A stretch of DNA of 64,000 nt from Aspidiotus rigidus (Eukaryota; Arthropoda; Insecta; Hemiptera; Diaspididae): positions 12,369,001 to 12,433,000 of the forward strand of contig JAVHKY010000004.1 of assembly GCA_035079385.1 (NCBI GenBank), written 5' to 3'. Below the pieces are notes generated by a model. It searched no databases and was not told the DNA's origin. It saw only the letters and a program-made list of their open reading frames with translations. The position numbers and the translations under genes are program-made. This document shows positions 56,990 through 64,000 of this stretch, one piece after another. The first letter of the stretch is position 1. Every line of letters starts with the position of its first letter.

Positions 56990-57769
56990 AATAGCCCCGA
57001 ACCAACACCGAACAGCAGAACACTACAGGAAGCGGCAGCGGTGACGTTACTCCGTTGTGTATTTTCACGATACCCTCTCACACATACTCTCACACGCACA
57101 CTCTCGTGCACGCCGTTCGCTTCGCTTTCAGTTTTCAGTTTTCTGTTTCATCGTTGTTCGCGTTCCTGCTGCGTCTCTCGCTCTCGTTTCGTGTGCTTCG
57201 AACTCTCCGAACACTACCGTCGTCGCCTGTTTCGTGCACGCTCGTCCGTTCCGCGTTCCGAGTATCGCTTCGATATTTGAGACCATCATCATTCTCGTTC
57301 TCGATGATGTTTTCGGAACGAAAGGGAAATCATTCATAAAATTCGCGCAAAATAACATTCTTATTTTTTAGTCGGGTATTGAAAATAAAATGGCGATAAA
57401 TTTCGACCGTAGATGAGTTCGGCGTTGTCGGTTTCTCGTTCATATTGTACATAATCGGTGCACTACGGCATGCGTGACGTATTAAAATCGAGATAAAAGG
57501 ACGAAGATGCGTTAGCACACTGTATAAAAATATTGTAGTCGTGTTTAGCCTTTAAAATGGCGGATCCGCGAGTATTCTTGATTATTCGCGAACACGTGTT
57601 TGTGTACTGATTCCCTAAATACGAGTGTGGTCGCCGTGTTCGTCTCGTTTTACAATCGAATGATGAGGAGAAAAAAAAACGAAAGTATAAAATTCGTGGA
57701 AAGATTGCGAATTCTTTGTCATACGGGCACTCGTGCAGTATACGTATCACTTGGCGTTCACCCTGTGTC
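56990..57769 (+). promoter_or_regulatory. CpG-rich block: candidate promoter and 5' non-coding exon
   Basis: Relative to the window this stretch is rich in CpG and GC (CGTCGTCGCC, CGCTCTCGTTTCG, CGTTCCGCGTTCCG), with pyrimidine-rich tracts and repeated TCAGTTTTCAGTT words near 57128 that could act as initiators. It ends at a consensus splice donor, GTAAGTAT, at 57770. No long convincing frame crosses it. A small frame in a good context (AAAATGG, ATG at 57557) runs 17 codons, as an upstream ORF would. The pattern suits the first exon of a long-intron gene whose coding exons lie beyond the window. The exon start is not determined. Confidence 0.4.
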
Positions 57770-57779
57770 GTAAGTATCG

Positions 57780-60043
57780 ATTCACGTTTTCAACAGGTTC
57801 GAGTTTGATATTACTTGTTTGAGAAACTAGCACTTTTCCTAGCGTCAGTAGTACTCATGGTCTAGTGGCTCTCCGATAAAAATTTGCTATGTACGCGTTT
57901 TTGCAATGTGCTCTCATCAGTGTATGACACTGGCCCTGAACTTGGATTCGTAACAGCCCTTTTCTCGTTTTCGCCTTTCATTTGTTATGTAAATGTCAAA
58001 CATCTTGCTGGATCACAGACGAATGCGAATAGAAGGCTGTCTTCTTGTTTCCAGATGTTGCACTATTTGGTTTGTGTTCCGTTCGAGTAGCGCAGTAAAC
58101 GCTTATTACACTACATATATTACGAATGTTTCATTTTTAAAAATTCATGTCGTACAATCTAGCGATTAAAATAGTACAAGTACAGTGTCACGATTGTGAA
58201 CCACGACCTTCGTGTCTCTGTTGTGGTACCGATAACTGGATATTTGATGTTCTATTTGCGTTCGTTGTAATTTGGCAACGTAAATTTTTCATCTATCAAC
58301 GTATCACACTTGAAAGTCCGAGGAAGATTTGCGCTGGAATGTTGGTGTTCGGGGAAGGAGTTTTTTCGTAGGATTGTCAGATTACGTCGTACCGTCAAGG
58401 GGAGGGATACATTTCTGCAGTAACGTGGGTTAGTCTAAAAATGATTCATATTTCTTCACGTGTGACGTGTGATTAATGCGTAACTGTGCGAATCGACAGG
58501 GGGGCTTCAGTGGGCATCACCCCCGCCTAAAAAAGTGCATTGAGTGACGATCTTCTGAACATAGTATTCACTAAATGGTACAGATTGCGTACTCCTCATT
58601 CGGTATTTTGTATTGCTATGTGAATAGGATGCAGCACATGGACTGAGCATAGTGATAAGATATCTATCAAAAGCGTTCTTTCACGCTCGTCAATCATAGC
58701 AGCTGTACAGATGCGCAGCTGTAGCTTATGCTCTTATCGCACTATGTTTGCAAAATTGTTGTTATCAGTGGTAAACCGAGTCTGAAGTCCAGTCTTAATC
58801 TCGTTGAAAATGCTGCAGGTGGTCTGCTAAAGTGCCAGCTGACTCGCCTTGGCTTTATCGAAGAATAACTGGCCACGCTAATGTTTTTCTGGGAAAATAG
58901 TGTAGACGAAAAATAGAGTTCGTACTCTGAACTTTGAATCTAGACGTGTTTATCGATCACTACCGGACGTTGACGTATTATAAAATTTGATTGAGAGACT
59001 CGTCCTCATGGCAACCTTCCCTAAAAATGAATTGTCATAGTTAATATCTCAGTCCAATATAATTCTACAGAATCTCGCAAAATAGTAGAGAATCTCTATC
59101 AAGGAACTGAAAGCTGTGGCAAAAAAATGCTAAAACTGAGGCTCTTGGTCAGATTTTCTAAAATTTCCTTGTAATATTATTTCACAAAAACATGCAATTA
59201 TTTCCATCTGAAACATCTCTAGTGAGAAATACACATGTTTTACACTTGACGTTCATTTATATTATCATTACTGACTGAGGTTCTTTGGTTGAGAGGAACC
59301 TCCACATTGTCGGATATTTCCCTCTTTTCCTTCTACATTTGGACAGTAATCTGAAAATGAAGACCCAGAACAAAGAGAGGGAAGGTCGGTGTTGTACAAC
59401 GTTATGGGAAAGAACATACGACGAAAACAACCGTCAGTATCAAGGTCTCATGATTTTTTTTCTCGACGACTGATAATCAAATGATCTGGAGCTCAAAAGA
59501 TCCTGATTTTTTCTATGTCAAGATCTGGAAATCGAAAGAATTGTATCTTTCTGTACCACTTAGATCCGAAACTTGAGATATTTGGTTCCTTTCAACAGGG
59601 GGAGGAGGTTCAGGGTTACGTCTCGCGCAATGCGATAAATGGTCTTGCTAGATGACCAAAAATCTATTTTTCGTTGAATATTTGAAGAAAACGGTCAAAA
59701 GGGTATTTGTGGTTGTAAAATTCGAATTTTTAGCCAGATTTATGATTGGATATAATTTGTCTGGAGTTGATGTACAAAACTGTTGAAGATTTTAATGCAA
59801 AGTGAAAAATTCATATTTTTGGTCAATAAAAGTCTCGTTCCTATCGCAGATGCATTAGGGCTTTCGGCTTGGCGAGACAAGAGCCCCAAAAACGTCAACT
59901 GGGTGCGGTCTGTAGCTAAGGTAATGGGCAACTAGTCGACCTGTTGATTGAATTATGTCACCGAAATGATTGCAGAGGAGAAGAGAAACAAACAATTACC
60001 ATTCAATTACACTCTTGTCCAAATCTAGAGATAAACAAGTAGA
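57780..60043. other. No recognisable gene
   Basis: Short frames only. If the 57770 donor is real, this is intron. A 59480-59580 segment (TTTTTTCTATGTCAAGATCT) matches 61990-62010, so it is a dispersed fragment of the 61-62 kb element. Confidence 0.4.
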
Positions 60044-60536
60044 TTAAGGGTGTGCTTTACTTGTGAAACATGGTGCCAAAAATCACATTTTACTGCTCGA
60101 ATTTTGAACGTATCTTTCTGATTAATTAAAATGTTTTCCAGAAAGATTCAACCAGGGACGCCATCGAAGCAGAATTTTAAAATTTTTTCGTGTACTTTCT
60201 CAATTAGACATTGAAATTGGTAAAAATTCGTCTATTTTCTGACAAGAGTTGAATTCTTCTGGACCCAAAATTCAGGATTCTGTTCCAATAGCGCCTTTTG
60301 TTGAACCCTTCTGTACAACATTTCCGAAGATTGAGAAAATTTGTTGGAAAATGGAGCCCGCAGATTTGACCTTGCAAAATCATTTTTTGTCATTTGTTAC
60401 AAGGACTCCCCACGCACACCGACAACCATCGCGTAGTGACCGCTGGCTTCCCAAACTTAGCAGGGTTTTTGGGGATGTTGATGCAACTTATTGTATACCA
60501 TTTCAGCGTTCCCAAACATGTAAAGCACACCCTTAA
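60044..60536. mobile_element. TTAA-flanked MITE
   Basis: TTAA-GGGTGTGCTTTAC at 60044-60060 and GTAAAGCACACCC-TTAA at 60520-60536 are exact inverted ends, each with TTAA outside, as piggyBac-type insertion leaves. The interior, about 460 bp, is non-coding; the 95-codon frame at 60249 has no recognised meaning. A one-ended relic lies at 22.7 kb. Confidence 0.8.
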
Positions 60537-61240
60537 ATCGAAACACTTAGTGTATTCAATGAGTTAATTTTAACCAAGAAGGTAATATTTTCTTAAATTG
60601 AAGTTGATAAGAAAAATTAATGTTCTGTAAGACTTGTACTTGTAACATTGTGCATATGCATACTTGAAAATTTGCGTATTATCAAGTCACCAACCATTCA
60701 AACTTCTTACTCTATGCTCTATTCAACATTTATTTCATCAAACCAGCCTTATATGGTATTGGATAATGATTTATTATCTGATTCATAGCGTAATTGTGCG
60801 GAACAAGGCACTAGCCATCTTTCAACTCCAAATAGTATAAGTACCATATTACAAATTTTCTTCTTGGTCTCGAGATTTTATTTTCTGAAAAAATTCTGTC
60901 AATAACAATATTTCTTTGTAACTCTGTCTTGGCTCCGCGTACACCCCCCCGCCCCCTCGATAGTTCTTATACTTCTTGTAACATTCCTTCATCTATGTGT
61001 GCGCAAACCCTTTACTAGAGTATCCACTCTCCTGTTCAATATTTGCCTCCTTCATATTGCTCATTCCCCATTTTGTCGTATCCTCTTGGTTTTATACTGG
61101 TTTTTTTTTCTTTCCTATGTCACTAAAGTTCATCTTGAAATTTATCGTCTACATCTTTCCTTTCTTTGTCTCTGTCATTTTTTTTTTCTTCTCATTAATT
61201 TAAACTCATGTCTGTAATTAATTTTTTTTTTAACTCTTGA
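60537..61240. other. No recognisable gene
   Basis: A C-run (CACCCCCCCGCCCCCTC) lies near 60941 and T-rich stretches to 61230. No gene seen. Confidence 0.5.
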
Positions 61241-61242
61241 GG

Positions 61243-62410
61243 CTGTTGCTCCTATGCAATTGCGAGAGAAAAAAAATTCTCACCCGAAAAATGTGTTGTG
61301 ATGTCACTCAAGATAATTACATTCTCATTCTCTTGAGATTTAATTTTTTCCTGGCAAATTATATTTTTTCAATTCAGCTGTCTCTTGAGATTTAATTTTT
61401 GCCTGGCAATCTCGTACAGTCTTCGTCAATATCTCTCTCTTTGAATACTCAATAATGATGATGATACTGCGCAAAGTTTGTCCACAATTATATCTTATAT
61501 GAGAATATTGCGTAAAATTTTGTCTTTATTTGCAATTATGCCTCGATGCTGCTGTGTCTCAGGATGTTCACAAGAGAAAAAGTCTGGTTGGTCAAAAATA
61601 TCTCAATTTCTTTAGTTGTATATCATTAATCTGGCTGGGAACACTTGTATTATGATTATTTGCGGGGAATCTTTGCACTCTGGATGTTGACAGGCAAAGA
61701 GGAACTTATGTTCCAGATCTGAGTGGAACAAGAAGATGCGGATGTTTTGGTTTCTGGATCTTGATATTGAAAAAATCTTCATCTCTTGAGCTCTAGATCT
61801 CTGTAGAAAAAAAAGCTTTAGATTGTTCAAAACAGATAATAAAACAAGCTGAGTTGCCGTGCGCCTCATTATCCGGGTCTCTTGGTTTTTTTTCTAATTG
61901 ACTGTTACGTGATAGAAATTTATTTTTAATTTTTTTCAAGAGATCTGGAGCTTCTTTTCCTACCAACATGTAGAGCTCAAGAGATCTCAATTTTTTCTAT
62001 GTCAAGATCTGGAAACCAAGAGATCTGCATCTTTGTTCCACTCTGATCTGGAATCTCGGAGACTTAATATTTGTACGTACGGTAGATATTATGATTAAGG
62101 AAGACTGAGAGAAGAAGAAATTTCCTTAGAGACTGTACAGAAATTTGAAAAATGCTATGCAAAAATAAAATCATAGGTGACACAGAATATGTAATACGTG
62201 CAGTATTAATCAAACGGTATACATTGTCATCAATATTAATGTTCAAAGACTATCTTGGTCACTCTTGACGATGACTGCCGAGAAATAAAATTTGCCAGGC
62301 AAAAATAAAAATAAAATCTCAATGGACAGAGAATATTATATATTTTCAGTGACGTCACAACACATTTTACCAGTGAGAACTTTTTTTTTGCAATTGCATA
62401 GCCCCAAAAA
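61243..62410. mobile_element. Fold-back structure with inner inverted repeats
   Basis: TATGCAATTGC near 61253, ATGTGTTGTGATGTCAC near 61290 and TTTTGCCTGGCAA near 61397 recur inverted near 62391, 62350 and 62293. An inner pair (CCAGATCTGAGTGGAACAAG near 61711 and its inverse near 62031-62050) and a GGTCTCTTGG pair (61877 and 62452) lie inside or across it. No coding content; family unknown. Confidence 0.6.
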
Positions 62411-62479
62411 ATGAATTTTTATTTCTTACAGTTAAGGAGAAAAATGAAACCAAGAGACCTGGATACCGAGGCGCATGGC

Positions 62480-64000
62480 CGACTTGATCTTGTTTTCTCT
62501 TCTGTCTCATTTTTCTCAATTTTCTTGCAGTGTGGGGCTATTTTATGACTTTTGGTCTCTCATTCTCACCCACATTCATCAATTTTCTCATTTTTCCCCA
62601 ATCTGTAAATTTTCATTTCTCTTTCAAGTATACATCATATTATCTAGCCTCCTCCCATCCTTTCTTCCGCTTTACGCTAGAATCCTTAAAGTTTTAGTGC
62701 TGAATTATACTTGGTTTGGCTCCTATCATTAGTCAAATCAGCTGCTCAATATGAGGTAAATCTAAATGTCTATTAAGTTTATATACGTTTTTTTTTTTTG
62801 CGTTGTTTCTCTCAATAATTGTTTTCTCCTTGTTTCTTTCAATTGGAGGAGAGGAGGCATATTCATTTTAAAGGTCATGTAGACATAGCTATGACCTTCT
62901 AGCTTTGACTATGTATTACTTGCATTGAGCTAAAATAATTCAAACCTGTGGAAAGACAGTCCCCAAGCAATTGATTGCAGAGAGAAGCTGTTGTTACTCC
63001 TCTGCACATTTACCCGCACTACCTATATTCTGGGCACCGGCATGGTACTTCTTATTACATCCTTCAATGCTTGGTAATAATCAAAGCCCTCTAGTCATAT
63101 CTATAATTTGATGATCAAAGTTTCTCAAAGTGCTCCTTTTATTTATGACTTGGAAGGACAAAGTTTTTCTAAGTCCTCGAAGTAGGTCAAAAATGATGTG
63201 ATATATCCACCTAAACTCCTTTCATACAGTCATTCAACAAATTCTCTGTTGCAATTTTGTGATTGAATCATTTTTTCTATCTTATTTTCCATTAGCGTGG
63301 GTACTAGAGCACTATAATGGCAAAATTACTTCTAGGAGCTTATTGACAGGGAAATTTTATCTTTCCTCTTTTGATCCTCCAATTTCAGGTCGAGTATACT
63401 TATGGAAAATGATGGCAAGTTGAATTTGTATCCCTGTAAAATTGATGTTCACCCTAGAAGTAGGAAGAGATGGAAATTTTGGGAACTTTGGTCATTCCTA
63501 GGTCATCGTTTTGGGAATTTCTAACAAAATTTAAGTGGTTATTTTGTGTTGAGTTCCTTTTATTTAGATTTTTTCTCATAAATTTGCCCTCGATTCCAAG
63601 GATTTCTTTGTGCTCCTAATTTCGGGCCAATCCTCTACATCATACTTTGAAGAATGTGAATCCCTAAAAAACCGCAGATGAAATAAAAGTCCATGTGTGT
63701 CATTACAAGAAAGTGAAAGAGTGTGAATTTTGGTGTATTGGGGAAGTAAGTCATTTTTAAATCGGTCAGTTGTTTTTGGAATGAAACCTCCTAAATGGAA
63801 ATGGAGAACAGGGGTGTAATATGCAAACTTATTCAGATACAATCCAATAGAGTGCGTCTGATGCTACTTCTCAAGTGTATGTGAGCTGAAAAGTAGGTTG
63901 TTGTTTTAACGAATTATGCGATTTGTTTTGTATTTGAGGGTGTACAAATCTTTGTGTACTGCTGTATCGTACGTTGGATAATTGACGTCAATCTGTACTA
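62480..64000. other. No recognisable gene
   Basis: AT-rich sequence with short frames and T-runs. A weak 45-bp-unit remnant (AAAGTTTTTCTAAGTCCTCG) lies near 63161. Confidence 0.45.

Noticed and set aside
57041..57371. Three overlapping plus-strand frames in the CpG-rich block
   Set aside because: All three frames being open reflects low stop density in GC-rich DNA; residues are mostly Ser/Arg/Phe from CpT-rich tracts, typical of a non-coding leader.

Overview
This window looks like repeat-rich nuclear DNA of an arthropod, most likely an insect. The evidence is one intron-bearing protein gene with canonical GT-AG splice sites, metazoan-type retroelements (BEL/Pao, Jockey-like, R1-like, Penelope-like), many short inverted-repeat DNA elements, arthropod-style TATA plus TCAGT initiator promoters, and AT-rich intergenic DNA. 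The species cannot be named from the sequence.

Layout. 1-2.5 kb: the 3' end of a decayed BEL/Pao retrotransposon with its 3' LTR. 4.0-8.6 kb, minus strand: a SMYD4-type TPR/SET/MYND gene in seven exons whose phases all fit. Its introns hold an inverted-repeat MITE and a Penelope fragment. 9.2-12.2 kb: several fold-back or snap-back elements. 15.0-16.6 kb: a Jockey-like LINE remnant. 17.9-18.3 kb: an LTR-like element between 10-bp direct repeats. 20.6-21.25 kb: a complete 618-bp TRIM with identical 224-bp LTRs. 21.3-24.8 kb and 52.5-55.4 kb: a family of fold-back-like elements with palindromic, TTAA-adjacent ends. They carry tandem copies of a 45-bp unit in opposite orientations around a core. 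29.5-34.5 kb: two Penelope elements, one nested inside a related palindrome-bounded element, plus LINE 3' ends. 37-45 kb: more Jockey-like, R1-like and Penelope fragments. 46.7-48.8 kb: a 2.1-kb TA-flanked inverted-repeat element with an extremely AT-rich core. 57.0-57.8 kb: a CpG-rich block that looks like a promoter and non-coding first exon, running into a strong splice donor. 60.0-62.4 kb: a TTAA-flanked MITE and another fold-back structure.

The only convincing intact cellular coding gene is the SMYD4-like one. The rest is mainly layered transposable elements that record an order of insertion. The two most notable signals are these. (1) In the TRIM, the 11 bases right after the 5' LTR are perfectly complementary to the predicted start of its own transcript. 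This is the geometry of Tf1-type self-priming. (2) A family of 11-19-bp palindromes with 3-nt loops marks element ends. Their stem sequences differ between groups but stay self-complementary.
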